From positions 152,832 to 216,831 of the forward strand of contig DASSGH010000043.1 in assembly GCA_035693615.1 (NCBI GenBank): a stretch of 64,000 nucleotides of DNA. The letters are read 5' to 3'. The stretch is from VAZQ01 sp035693615. Its GTDB lineage: Bacteria; Pseudomonadota; Alphaproteobacteria; Rhizobiales; Xanthobacteraceae. Positions 51,474-60,219 of this stretch are shown in pieces. The notes beneath the pieces are model-generated. The model made no database searches and was not told the origin of the DNA. It worked only from the letters and a program-made list of their open reading frames with translations. Every line of letters starts with the position of its first letter. Positions within the stretch are counted from its first letter, which is position 1. The translations under genes and the position numbers were made by a program.

Positions 51474-51634
51474 TTGAGCCGGTTTTCGCGGAATTGATCA
51501 TTATCGCTTGATATGCCATAAAGGCTGTGAAAACAAGGACTTTCGTTGCCGGAAATTGCCTGGCATTTCCTGGGTTGGAATCCAGGTGCTTACCCGGTGC
51601 TTACCGGGGCTTACCGCAAGCAAGGTGCACACCC

Positions 51635-52861
51635 ATGGCCCGAAAGCGAATCACCAAACGGTTAGTTGACGCCCTTCAGGCGACTGACCGCGATTACATC
51701 ATCTGGGACAGCGAGCTGCCGGGTTTCGGCCTTCGGGTGCGACCCTCCGGGTCAAAGTCATACATCGTTCAATATCGCGCGGGGCGTGGCCGAAAAGCGC
51801 CATCGCGGCGCATCACCATAGCAACGCCGTCAAAGCTACCACCGGACCAAGCCCGCGGATTCGCCAAGGGCATCATTGGAGATGTCGCCCGAAACGATGA
51901 CCCCGCCGCCGACCGAACAAGGAAGCGCCGCGAGATGACGATACGGGAGGTCGGCGCACTTTACCTTGCAGATCATGTGAAGGCGCATAATAAGCCATCC
52001 TGGGCGAGTGAAATCGAGTCGATCCTAAACACCCGCATCCTTCCAGCCTTCGGCACCAAACGCATCGGTGATTTGAATCGTGCTGACATTAAGCGGTGGC
52101 ATTCACGGATGGCAGCGTCACCCTACCGCGCCAACCGGTGCCTTGCGGTACTGCGTAAAATGCTGTCGATGGCGCAGCGTGAGTGGGAGATGCGGGCAGA
52201 TAACCCGGCGATTGGGATCAAGCCGTTTCCGGAGGAGCGAAGGGAACGGTTCTTTGGACCTGAGGAACTGAAGGCGATGGGCCGGTGGCTAGCCGAAGTT
52301 GAGCAAGATGGTTCGGAGCACGGCGCGTTCATATTGGCGACGCGGTTGATGTTACTTACCGGAATGCGGTTGGGCGAAGTCACCTCTGCCCATTGGTCAG
52401 ACGTTGACCTATCGGCAAACTTAATCCGCCTGCGAGACGCCAAATCCGGGGCGCGCACGGTCCCATTGAATTCCCAGGCTGTGGCCTTCCTGGCGAATGC
52501 GCAACGGCGCGGTAGATATGTTTGCGGGCTCAATGCCGGAAACGATGTGATGACGCGGTTTGATTATCACGCATTTTGGCGACGGCTAAAAAAGGCTACT
52601 GGGCTTGCGAATGCGCGACCACACGACTGCAGGCACACGGTGGCAACATTTGGGGCCATGGTTGGTGGGACTGCCTTCACGTTGCGCGATTTATTGGGCC
52701 ATAAGACCGTCGCCATCACCGCCGGTTACGTTGCGCGAACAGTTGATCCCATCCGCGCGTTGTCCGAGGACGTTGGAGGACGGATCGGGGCGGCGCTTGC
52801 GCCACAAGCTGAATCGCCGGCGGAAATTGTCGAGCTGAGACGCGCAGCGAAAAGTAAATGA
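51635..52861 (+). CDS. Tyrosine-type site-specific integrase
   Basis: This 408-residue phage-type recombinase has an N-terminal arm-binding domain (SELPGFGLRVRPSGSKSYIV near 25-45) and a SAM-like core-binding domain. The catalytic set reads: Arg in TGMRLGE, His-x-x-Arg in HDCRHT, His in LGHKT and the nucleophile Tyr in AGYVAR. ATG at 51635 has AAGG upstream and fits the usual P4-type start MARKRITKR. It adjoins a tRNA-Leu fragment, its attachment site, and should catalyse excision and insertion of the island. Confidence 0.93.
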   Translation: MARKRITKRLVDALQATDRDYIIWDSELPGFGLRVRPSGSKSYIVQYRAGRGRKAPSRRITIATPSKLPPDQARGFAKGIIGDVARNDDPAADRTRKRREMTIREVGALYLADHVKAHNKPSWASEIESILNTRILPAFGTKRIGDLNRADIKRWHSRMAASPYRANRCLAVLRKMLSMAQREWEMRADNPAIGIKPFPEERRERFFGPEELKAMGRWLAEVEQDGSEHGAFILATRLMLLTGMRLGEVTSAHWSDVDLSANLIRLRDAKSGARTVPLNSQAVAFLANAQRRGRYVCGLNAGNDVMTRFDYHAFWRRLKKATGLANARPHDCRHTVATFGAMVGGTAFTLRDLLGHKTVAITAGYVARTVDPIRALSEDVGGRIGAALAPQAESPAEIVELRRAAKSK

Positions 52862-53047
52862 AAGCCATGCCGCGCCTGGGCATGCGACACGCACGATGAT
52901 TGTTACGGTGGCGATGCCGGTCTAGGCTGTTCGGCAGCTCTTGCTAATGATAATCCAGAACCAGTCCCGCGCCTTGCCCAGGGCCGAAGCTGTCGCCGCC
53001 GACCCTCCGCGTAAAGATGGCTGGGAGGACCAACGGCCTTCGCGCAA

Positions 53048-53566
53048 GTGACCGTGAAGCAACGCCCACCTGGCTCTAGCATGACGAGCAAGAGCAAAAC
53101 AAAATCTGGTGCATTCCGTTACCAGAAACGCAGCCGGGAGCAGTTCCTACGAAACCTGCGAACATACCAGTTCGATGAGGATATTGTTCGTGCCTACCGG
53201 GGAGATACAGGGCCGCTCTGCGATTATCTCAAAAATCCGGATCTGCCGTTGTCTTGGGATCATCGCGAGATGCTTGCCGAACTCATCCATCGACGCATTG
53301 GGCGCAAAAAGCGAGGAAGACCCCGCGGTTCCGATCCCGTTCCCAATCCCGGGCGGGAGGCCGAACAACTTATAGTTTATCAAGTACGGCAGTTGAAATC
53401 GCGCCTATACGGCAACAACAAGGTACCCAGGGGCAGGTTGAATGCACTTATCGAAGAAGTTTGTCAGCAGAATGCCGATCGCTTCGACGGCTTAGGCGGC
53501 GACATCAACATGGATAATATTCGCCGCGAACTAAAACGAGGTGCAAAGCAAAAGACACGCACCTAA
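53048..53566 (+). CDS. Hypothetical island protein, basic
   Basis: The 172-residue protein is rich in Lys/Arg (SKSKTKSGAFRYQKRSREQF, HRRIGRKKRGRPRGS) and has no signal or membrane segment. RKKRGRPRG looks like an AT-hook-like DNA-contact motif. No family is recognised. GTG at 53048 or ATG at 53081 may start it. It lies between the integrase and an HTH gene, so a DNA-binding role in the element is plausible. Confidence 0.6.
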   Translation: MTVKQRPPGSSMTSKSKTKSGAFRYQKRSREQFLRNLRTYQFDEDIVRAYRGDTGPLCDYLKNPDLPLSWDHREMLAELIHRRIGRKKRGRPRGSDPVPNPGREAEQLIVYQVRQLKSRLYGNNKVPRGRLNALIEEVCQQNADRFDGLGGDINMDNIRRELKRGAKQKTRT

Positions 53567-53678
53567 TAAGCACGCAAAAATCCGATTTTTTGCGCCCTAC
53601 GCAGCACCATTTTCTGCAAACTCTATCAAAGACCAGCTAGCCCGAGCCTACGCGGGCTACTTGAACTTTGGTGCTGCA

Positions 53679-53936
53679 ATGTCAGAGATTGATGATGAGG
53701 ACGCGATCCTGGACGCGCGGGCGGCAGCGCGCTTCCTTGGCCTAGCGGTGGCGACGCTTGCAAAGATGCGCTGCATGGGCGGTGGACCCCCTTTCGTGAA
53801 AGCTGGGAGACGGGTCCTTTATCGTCGCAGCGATTTAGTTGAATGGCTCAACGCGCGCCGCGTAAGGAACACGGCTGAGGCGCAGTCAGTCCCGCGCCGT
53901 CTGACGGACAGTTGTCCAGCTAATGCTTGTAAATGA
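53679..53936 (+). CDS. AlpA/excisionase-like helix-turn-helix protein
   Basis: This 85-residue protein carries one MerR-like HTH_17 domain: LDARAAARFLGLAVATLAKM, then GGGPPFVKAGRRVLYRRSDL and VEWLNARR. This is the AlpA/Xis pattern of P4-type islands, where the protein helps the integrase or turns on excision. ATG at 53679 begins just before the domain; the frame is open from a GTG at 53541. Confidence 0.8.
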   Translation: MSEIDDEDAILDARAAARFLGLAVATLAKMRCMGGGPPFVKAGRRVLYRRSDLVEWLNARRVRNTAEAQSVPRRLTDSCPANACK

Positions 53937-54000
53937 CTCCAATCATCACCGCCAATGTTACAGACGTGGAGGCTGCCAGTCTGTTCGAAGGAGTGTGAGC

Positions 54001-54264
54001 TTGAGTTACGTTGTCATCATGACTGCTAAAGGCCCTGCTTGCCCGCGTTGCGGCCGCCCAATGCAGATCCGTGAGCATGATCGCATTCGTGCCAAACAGC
54101 TGCGGCAACCCTTTTATTACAGCCGGTGGTTCCGCTGCATGCACAAAGGTTGCAAAACCAAAATCGTACACCGCGAAGAATTCAAGGTCTGGAATGACGG
54201 GCAGGAGGGCGAACTGGCACGCCGGCTTGAGGCGATCCTTGAACAGCTAAAGCCGCGTTCGTAA
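54001..54264 (+). CDS. Small zinc-ribbon protein
   Basis: The 87-residue protein has CPRCGRPMQIREHDR near residue 13 and WFRCMHKGCKTKIVH near 42, two Cys pairs that can bind one zinc. A helix follows (GELARRLEAILEQLKPRS). TTG at 54001 is chosen since a perfect AAGGAG (53988-53993) lies seven bases before it; ATG at 54019 is the alternative. No known family is certain. It sits between the HTH gene and the possible replication gene. Confidence 0.65.
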   Translation: MSYVVIMTAKGPACPRCGRPMQIREHDRIRAKQLRQPFYYSRWFRCMHKGCKTKIVHREEFKVWNDGQEGELARRLEAILEQLKPRS

Positions 54265-54312
54265 TGCCAGGAACGCGACGTCGGCAGCGACGGCGAGCAC
54301 GTCTGAGCCAAA

Positions 54313-55575
54313 ATGTCAGCGCACCGGCGCACGAAAGATTGGGACGGTCCAGGCACCGCCTTCGTCGTTATTAATGCGATTGCTTACCTGGATTCTTTGA
54401 CCCTATTCTTCTGGCAGGCACCGGGCCGTGACCTACTTGGGGCACTGCGCAAGGCTTATGGGCGGCGACTAATAGTCAAAGCCTACGAGGTCCCGGGCAC
54501 TTTTGCTATGCAGAGGCGCGGGCGCCGGAGCAAACGCTGGCACGTCACCATCCATCAGCCTCAGCCGGAGACTCTCGCAAGCCTGAGCGCGACCCATCGA
54601 AGGTTCGTAGTGCATGCGGTGCACATCGCGATCGACTTCCTCTGCCCAGACACGTTGCAAGCCGATCTTGCAACCGCGTTCTTGAGACGGGGCGTCGTCC
54701 AGAAGTGGCGGCGTCGACATCACCTATCTCATACGGAAGCAAACACCACGTACTGGGCCGTGAACAGGAAAGCCGGGCGGAATATCGCCCTTTATGGCGA
54801 CCGGCCATCAAAGGCTGGTTTGTGGGCATGCAGTCACTTCGAGATGCGGTTCACAAGTGCAGCAGCGTGCAAGCGTGCAGGGTTGGGAGATCTAACGCGT
54901 CTTGTTCAGGGGATAGACGCTATGGCGCTGCTGCGGCATCAAACAAAGATCGCTTTCACCGATAAGGGGGGGCTCGACCGTGCACTTGAGAAATTAGCGA
55001 GGAGGAAACTGCGTAGAGCCCGAGGACAGCGGCCAACGCTCACTGTCGGCGACGAAAAAAAGCGCCTGCAGCGCCGGCTACCCTACTTCATTCAGGACGA
55101 AGAACAGCACCTAACTATGGAAACTATTACAAAGGCGCCCTCACAGAAGGTGTGGACCATGCGAAAATTGCGCTCTTGCCTTCGGCCGGTCGACTGGTCC
55201 GACTTCACCCCGGCACCCCGATGGCAATGGCTACGCCGGCCGCGTGATCGGCATGCTGGTGCTGGTGGTACCTACGGTACTATTAGTAATCTTCCCCGAA
55301 TTGCCCACAAGCCATTGATTCCAGTTACGAATAAATCCACGCAAAATTACTCCAGCTTTCACAATGGTGATCCTATGACAGCCCAAGTTGACGAACGTGA
55401 TCCTGGTAATGGTGACGCGACGAACCTGATCGATCGTTGGTCTGACGAAGGTCGACTAATCAATGCGAACCGGCCCCCCGGTGATGGGCGAAACAACGGA
55501 GATAGCTATGAGCCGCCGGTTAAATTGGGAACGGGCAAACCTCAACAAAAAAGCAAGGCAATCATTGTCGGATGA
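54313..55575 (+). CDS. Hypothetical island protein, possible replication-initiator-like
   Basis: The 420-residue protein is basic and has no signal. The middle (TYWAVNRKAGRNIALYGDRP, SHFEMRFTSAAACKRAGLGD) recalls phage or plasmid replication-initiation factors, in which such a text precedes the catalytic segment; a proven catalytic motif cannot be pointed out. The C-terminal 100 residues are low in order and rich in Asn, Asp and Pro. It may support autonomous replication of the excised element. The next gene overlaps its end by 68 bases. Confidence 0.55.
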   Translation: MSAHRRTKDWDGPGTAFVVINAIAYLDSLTLFFWQAPGRDLLGALRKAYGRRLIVKAYEVPGTFAMQRRGRRSKRWHVTIHQPQPETLASLSATHRRFVVHAVHIAIDFLCPDTLQADLATAFLRRGVVQKWRRRHHLSHTEANTTYWAVNRKAGRNIALYGDRPSKAGLWACSHFEMRFTSAAACKRAGLGDLTRLVQGIDAMALLRHQTKIAFTDKGGLDRALEKLARRKLRRARGQRPTLTVGDEKKRLQRRLPYFIQDEEQHLTMETITKAPSQKVWTMRKLRSCLRPVDWSDFTPAPRWQWLRRPRDRHAGAGGTYGTISNLPRIAHKPLIPVTNKSTQNYSSFHNGDPMTAQVDERDPGNGDATNLIDRWSDEGRLINANRPPGDGRNNGDSYEPPVKLGTGKPQQKSKAIIVG

Positions 55576-55684
55576 GCGCGAATTCATGGAGCGAGACCGC
55601 GCGGCCAGATGGTTAGATCATCGGGAACGAAGGCAGCAAGCCAGGTCGACGAAGGCTGCAGGCAAACGACAAGGAACGCAGTAA
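55508..55684 (+). CDS. Small charged island protein (58 residues)
   Basis: This is a helical, highly charged protein (LNWERANLNKKARQSLSDER, MERDRAARWLDHRERRQQAR). GGAG stands seven bases before the ATG. It overlaps the previous gene by 68 bases in another frame, and its TAA shares its last base with the next gene's ATG (TAATG). The coupling suggests a functional unit with the M41-like gene that follows. No family is known. Confidence 0.6.
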   Translation: MSRRLNWERANLNKKARQSLSDEREFMERDRAARWLDHRERRQQARSTKAAGKRQGTQ

Positions 55685-56226
55685 TGGGCCGAAGAAATTT
55701 GACTGCCATCGCCTATCACTAAGCGGGTCACGCCGTCCTAATGGCCGCTTTAGGCTATAGGGTGCTCAAGGTTACGATCAGGCGCAGTGGCAACACTAAC
55801 GGTCGGATGCGTGGTGAGGGCCCGCTTAGCGGTATGCGCCTGGACAAGATTGGAAGCGTTCAGACCCGGCTCCACGCCGAGGGGGCAATAATGGTTTGCC
55901 TTGCGGGTCGGATGGCTCAGAAGATGGCGTTTCCTCTCTCCGTGAGAAGGTGGCAGTCCAGGCTGGACGACGAAGACGCGACCGTGCTTGCATGGCGCTT
56001 CTGTACCAGCGTGCCGGAAACCAAAGCTTTCCTCAAATGGCTTGAGATACGCACGCAGCAAAGGCTTAATGCGCACTGGAAAACTGTCGAGCTGATCGCA
56101 AATGCGTTGCTGGCGCGGAGACGTTTGAGCGGCAAAGAATTTGAAGAGTTGATCCGGCCGCGCCGCTGCGGTCTGTTGCCCAATATCCTGCAGGTAGATC
56201 GTGAGCACCCAACTGCGCATCAGTAA
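55684..56226 (+). pseudogene. M41 (FtsH-type) zinc peptidase domain, stop codon in the HEXXH motif
   Basis: From ATG 55684 the frame reads MGRRNLTAIAYH, then TAA, then AGHAVLMAALGYRVLKVTI. In M41 peptidases this place is AYHEAGHAV, so the stop (55720-55722) replaces the catalytic Glu of HEAGH. A GAA-to-TAA change is enough. The rest is intact to 56226: GAIMVCLAGRMAQKM, then helices ending HWKTVELIANALLARRRLSG, as at the C-terminus of M41 domains. No AAA domain is present, so it was a stand-alone peptidase. Restart at ATG 55741 would lack the zinc site. Confidence 0.75.
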
Positions 56227-56855
56227 CCACCGGGCGGCTACATCCGTCGATACGAGGCGGCAACAATCAAACACGCCGTTGCCGTGGGAAAGCAAAAGTG
56301 AATTTGATCAGGGGACGTGCGATCCATGATCCCCGGTTCTCACATCATACGAACCAATCCGCGAACCGATGGTATCGGCAAGGCGTCAGGGCAGTGGTCA
56401 CCTAGGCTCAGCTTTGTCGCCCTTACGGCGGCCAACAGCGCCGAATTTGGGTATGCCCGGTGTTGCTTGTGCCATCAACGCGAATCACCAAGATAGGTCA
56501 GCGCTGACGTGGAAACTGAAAAATGGTAACCTCCCCTCCTGTAGTGCCTTGGCCCTCTCCAACGCAGATGTCGGGGCTTGCGAGCAGCGATTAATTGAGC
56601 GCATGCGGGCTCGATCCAAGCCCGAGCCGCTGAACGGCCGAGGTCGCGCGTGCGGACACCAATACTTGCGCTCCGCTATCTGCGCATGTTGGGTCATTAG
56701 GGCGACAACCGTTTTCTAAGTGACTTACTTCACACAGGCATCCGAGAAGAGGCAGTACCCTGCACATCGCGTTGACCGTTGGTTTTCCGGGCGTGCCAGG
56801 TTTTTGAACTTGCGATGCTCGCGACAGCAAATCTGTTCCAGGAACGGAGGCGGCA
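56227..56855. other. Intergenic region holding an island repeat
   Basis: 629 bases lie between the M41 remnant and the beta-helix gene. No convincing gene is present. It includes copy A of a diverged repeat (56385-56554) and, at its end, a strong ribosome binding site for the next gene. The rest has no recognised structure. Confidence 0.5.
56385..56554. repeat. Island repeat, copy A
   Basis: This 170-base stretch matches 62592-62781 in blocks in the same order: GTCAGGGC at the start, CTTTGTCGCCCTT with GCGGCC, ACGCG-ATC-CCA in the middle, and AAAAATGGTAACC near the end. A piece of it (GATAGGTCAGCGCTG, 56492-56506) recurs at 58304-58318. It has no coding sense in either strand that is kept between copies. 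Confidence 0.65.
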
Positions 56856-58238
56856 ATGACTACGGAAGATAATGCCTTTAGGGCAAAGGGTACCAAGCCA
56901 CACTTAGATTACGACTATGTCGCCTACCCAGGCGACAAAAAGACCTGGGCAGTCAGATGGGGCTTTGTCACCACCACCCAGGATTACGGCGCATCCATCA
57001 ATGGTGACGAAGGGGTCTTCCCTCGCGGGCCGAAGCCCATGTTTAGGTGGGGTGGCTCGTTCGGCGGCTGGGTTTACGGCGTGGCAGCCTATGCCGGCGA
57101 CCCCGACGACAATGACAATGTAGGACCGGCTGTTAATGACTATTCGAATTTCGCCGGCGTATTCGGTACGGGAGTGTTCGTCAACGGCGTCGCGGGCACC
57201 TCCACTAATAATATTGGCGTCTACGGCCAGAGTGGGGACGATCCCAATTCGTCAATTCCCGAGGGGCTCTCGGCCGGTGTGGTCGGCGTGGTAAGCCCGC
57301 CGGCTGTGGCCGGCGTCCCGAGCGTTGAGGGGACGGGCGTCATTGGGTGGTCGCCGCAAGGGGAAGGCGTCTGGGGCATGGCACGACAAGGCACCGGCGT
57401 TCTAGGCCAAACGGCATTCGGCGACGGCGTGACGGGAATCTCGGATATGGGGGCCGGAGTGAGGGGCCTTTCAAGCGTCTCCGGCGTCATCGGCGTGTGT
57501 AACTCAGAAGGACCGCCGCTTCCCCCCCAGTATGCGCAACAGGCTGGCGTCATTGGCACATCAAGCACAAGACATGGCGTGGTTGGCACATCGGACTCGC
57601 AAGTAGGTGTCTTCGGCTATTCCAAGAACCTCCAGGGCATTTACGGCAGGACGGACAACCCCGCAGCCTATGCTGGCGTCTTCGTCGGCAACGTCGTTTG
57701 CTTTGGCACGCTCACCGCGTCCGCGAAGAATGCTCTGGTGCCGTTCCCCGACGGGTCGCAACGTGTCCTCCATTGCATGGAAAGCCCGGAACACTGGTTC
57801 GAGGATTTTGGCAGCGCCAAGCTTGCGCGCGGGCGCGCGGTCATCAAGCTCGATGCGGACTTCGCCAAGATAATCACGCGCGACTATCGCGTGTTTCTCA
57901 CGCCAGAGGGCGATTGCCGGGGGCTCTACGTGCGCCGCAGAACCAATAGCTTCGAGGTGCGCGAGCTTGCGGGCGGAAAGTCGAGCAGCGGTTTTTCCTA
58001 CCGCATCGTCGGCCGCCGCAAGGACATCAAGGGACACCGGCGCTTCGCCAAGATCGACACGCGCCAGGTGTTGCCAACCACGGCCGTGCCCGCAGCGCGT
58101 GAGTCCGTGCCGACGGCGGCGGGGCTGCGTGCCTTCACGGCCCGCGTGGAGAAGAAGGCGCGGGAGCGGATGCCGAAAGGCGCGGAGAAAGCCAGAGCAC
58201 GCATGCGCACAAGTCGTGCCCGGGCTGTTAGAGGGTGA
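56856..58238 (+). CDS. Glycine-repeat beta-helix protein with conserved C-terminal domain
   Basis: In this 460-residue protein, residues about 100-285 hold short repeats of the form GVxGxS (GTGVIGWSPQGEGVWGMARQ, GTGVLGQTAFGDGVTGIS, HGVVGTSDSQVGVFGYS), which should coil into a beta-helix, perhaps trimeric. A conserved domain follows at 290-410 (PFPDGSQRVLHCMESPEHWF, FLTPEGDCRGLYVRRRT), then a basic tail (KKARERMPKGAEKARARMR). GGAGG lies six bases before the ATG. There is no signal peptide. Similar proteins with this C-terminal domain occur widely with unknown function. The GC is higher than its neighbours. Confidence 0.75.
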   Translation: MTTEDNAFRAKGTKPHLDYDYVAYPGDKKTWAVRWGFVTTTQDYGASINGDEGVFPRGPKPMFRWGGSFGGWVYGVAAYAGDPDDNDNVGPAVNDYSNFAGVFGTGVFVNGVAGTSTNNIGVYGQSGDDPNSSIPEGLSAGVVGVVSPPAVAGVPSVEGTGVIGWSPQGEGVWGMARQGTGVLGQTAFGDGVTGISDMGAGVRGLSSVSGVIGVCNSEGPPLPPQYAQQAGVIGTSSTRHGVVGTSDSQVGVFGYSKNLQGIYGRTDNPAAYAGVFVGNVVCFGTLTASAKNALVPFPDGSQRVLHCMESPEHWFEDFGSAKLARGRAVIKLDADFAKIITRDYRVFLTPEGDCRGLYVRRRTNSFEVRELAGGKSSSGFSYRIVGRRKDIKGHRRFAKIDTRQVLPTTAVPAARESVPTAAGLRAFTARVEKKARERMPKGAEKARARMRTSRARAVRG

Positions 58239-58361
58239 CGGAGATCCGGGTCGCCTTCAGACGTTCTCACAAGGCGGGGTTGCCCGGGCGTGCTATCGCC
58301 AACGATAGGTCAGCGCTGCCCTTTTGGGCGCGGCAATTTCGGCAAAGTTTGACGGCCAGCT

Positions 58362-58925
58362 TTAGTTGGCTGCTTCTGGCGACATTCGCTCCTGTGATAA
58401 CAGATATAAAGCACCATTGAGATGGCCTACCAAGTCCCTCAGCTGTCGGAACTGGTTGGTATAAAATAGGATTTCCTTCGACGAAAATGCGTATGCCATT
58501 GTCCAGTCAGGTTGAACCTTTTTGGGATTATAAGGTGTGGGCAAACAAAGGTACCCCTTACCCGCAACAAGTTCACATGTTCCATGCGCGATCTCATTCC
58601 GACGGTGACGGGCGTTGCTGCACTGGTTTAACAGATCGTCGAATATGCTTTGGAGCTTGGGATCGGGGGGATGCTGTGGAAAAAAGGCTGCCGCAGCAGT
58701 TTTCAAGTTATCGCACTGTGCCTTAAAACTAAGTTCGCCGAAGTTTTGTATTTCGGGCCCTTCGCCCGGCGTCATCTCTGGCGCTGCGACTAGAATCGAG
58801 TAAATCTCTGCGAGATCTCCCACAAGCTTCTCCCATTCGGTAAGCGCTTCGCCAATGGCCGCGTACAGCGCCTCCCGAGTTGGATCGCCTTTTTCCGGTG
58901 CCGGTAGAACGTCCCAGTTGTTCAT
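58362..58925 (-). CDS. HEPN-like hypothetical protein
   Basis: The 187-residue protein is helical throughout. ARHRRNEIAHGTCELVAG near residue 130 has the R-N-x-x-x-H spacing (Rx4H) of HEPN domains, whose Arg and His form an RNA-cleaving or nucleotidyl-transfer site in many defence proteins. No partner toxin-antitoxin gene is clear. The start is uncertain: ATG at 58925 (MNNWDVLPAPEKGDPTREAL) is chosen, but the frame is open to 59075. It is the only minus-strand gene in the central island. Confidence 0.6.
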   Translation of the reverse strand: MNNWDVLPAPEKGDPTREALYAAIGEALTEWEKLVGDLAEIYSILVAAPEMTPGEGPEIQNFGELSFKAQCDNLKTAAAAFFPQHPPDPKLQSIFDDLLNQCSNARHRRNEIAHGTCELVAGKGYLCLPTPYNPKKVQPDWTMAYAFSSKEILFYTNQFRQLRDLVGHLNGALYLLSQERMSPEAAN

Positions 58926-59241
58926 CTCGTTGCGCGAGTCCGCGGGGTGCGAGGCGGAGGCCAGCATCGTAGCGTGTTTCCAAAATCCAGGCCAATGTAG
59001 CATCGCTTTGATTAGCGTAAGTCTCGCCCGCAGTACGGGAACGGTACTTATCTGGTTTTGGGATATCGAGGACAAGCTCGACGGCTATCGCCGCTCACAG
59101 CACTAGATCTAAATAGCGGGCTGGAACGCCGGGTCGCGCTGCTGCTTGGGACAGATGAGAAGCAAGCCGAACTGCAATTAAAGGAACAGACGCGAAGTCG
59201 CGCTTCTGCTAGGGCAGGCTCTAAAAGCTGGAGAACGTAGC

Positions 59242-59595
59242 ATGTCCAAACTCGGAGAACTTAAAAAGGGAACGCCCAGCCTCGCAGAGGAGCTTACGAA
59301 ACTCGGCCTGTCGCCCGCCGAGCAACAAAAACTCGAAGAGGAAATGGCGGAAGAAATCAAGAAAGCAATGAAGTTGACCGCCGACGAAATCAAGTGGGCA
59401 CGAGAGATGGGAAATACAACAGAAGAGTACGCAGCGGCCAAAAGGGAAATAATGCTCGTTACCGAAGCGATGACGCGCAAAGACCCAGAATTCGCGGTAA
59501 TACTCGAAGAACTTTTTTCCGATCCCCAAGCATCTGCGCGCTTGGATAAAAAGAGAGAGGAATGGCTGGCTGACCTGCGCAAGAGGCGGAATTAG
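59242..59595 (+). CDS. Small charged coiled-coil protein
   Basis: The 117-residue protein is rich in Glu and Lys and helical: LTKLGLSPAEQQKLEEEMAE, EIKKAMKLTADEIKWAREMG, and the end REEWLADLRKRRN. GGAG is eight bases before the ATG. GC is low for the window. It overlaps nothing, and the next small gene starts two bases after its stop, so they are coupled. No family is recognised. Confidence 0.65.
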   Translation: MSKLGELKKGTPSLAEELTKLGLSPAEQQKLEEEMAEEIKKAMKLTADEIKWAREMGNTTEEYAAAKREIMLVTEAMTRKDPEFAVILEELFSDPQASARLDKKREEWLADLRKRRN

Positions 59596-59597
59596 TG

Positions 59598-59747
59598 ATG
59601 GAACCGACCTACACGATCAAGGTTGAGCCAAGCCGCAGCCCCGGCAAAGTCACCGCTACCTCTAGCGACGGCGACATCTTTACAGCCTCGATGTGCGAGG
59701 CATGTCAGAAGATGTGTGCAGCTGTGCTCACAACTTCAATTTTCTAG
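59598..59747 (+). CDS. Small protein of 49 residues, tentative
   Basis: Starts two bases after the previous stop. It reads MEPTYTIKVEPSRSPGKVTA, then TSSDGDIFTAS and three Cys (CEACQKMC). Beta-strand-like Thr/Val alternation at the start looks real and resembles the beginning of longer island proteins in Rhizobiales; the gene may be truncated. A different frame continues to 59878. Confidence 0.45.
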   Translation: MEPTYTIKVEPSRSPGKVTATSSDGDIFTASMCEACQKMCAAVLTTSIF

Positions 59748-60219
59748 CTAACAATTCCAACGCAGCCTTGCGTCAGCTGTTCGAAATCTTTACCAAGTTG
59801 CCGGTCGCCAGCGTGCCAAGCAGCGCGGATTTGAGCGGTCTTGCAATGCATGCGACCGGCCATGCTGTCGAACACTGACACGGACATGTGCTCTAGCGAG
59901 ACCTGATCAACAATTCGAAGGGCCTCCGGTAATCTAATTAGTTCGTGCTGGCCCGATCAGCTGCATGCTCCGTTGCTGGAGGCCCCCCGGCGTAATCCAA
60001 AATGATCACCTCTCTCCTGTCGGCCTATTCTGACGGCCACCCTGTAGCGCCTTGCCCTGCCTGCGGTGTTCAACCGGCAGAGAAACGCACAGAGCCAAAC
60101 TGGAGAAATAGCTAGAACCCCAAATGGATAGTTCGTGCCGGTAGGATGGACGGGCTTGTGGCCCTGGCCCGGTGAGCTATCGTAGTGTTTGGTCTGATCG
60201 AGATGAAGGAGGGGCTGCT
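59748..60219. other. Intergenic region without a confident gene
   Basis: 472 bases. One short frame at 60002-60115 encodes 37 residues with a CPACG knuckle but lacks a ribosome binding site and is not called. AAGGAGG at about 60,206-60,212 serves the next gene. No clear terminator was seen. Confidence 0.45.

Noticed and set aside
51414..51490. Complete tRNA-Leu gene
   Set aside because: The D-arm and 5' acceptor strand are missing; only the anticodon stem-loop to the CCA end is present.
60002..60115. Tiny plus-strand frame of 37 codons with a CPACG motif
   Set aside because: No ribosome binding site and too short to support without comparison.
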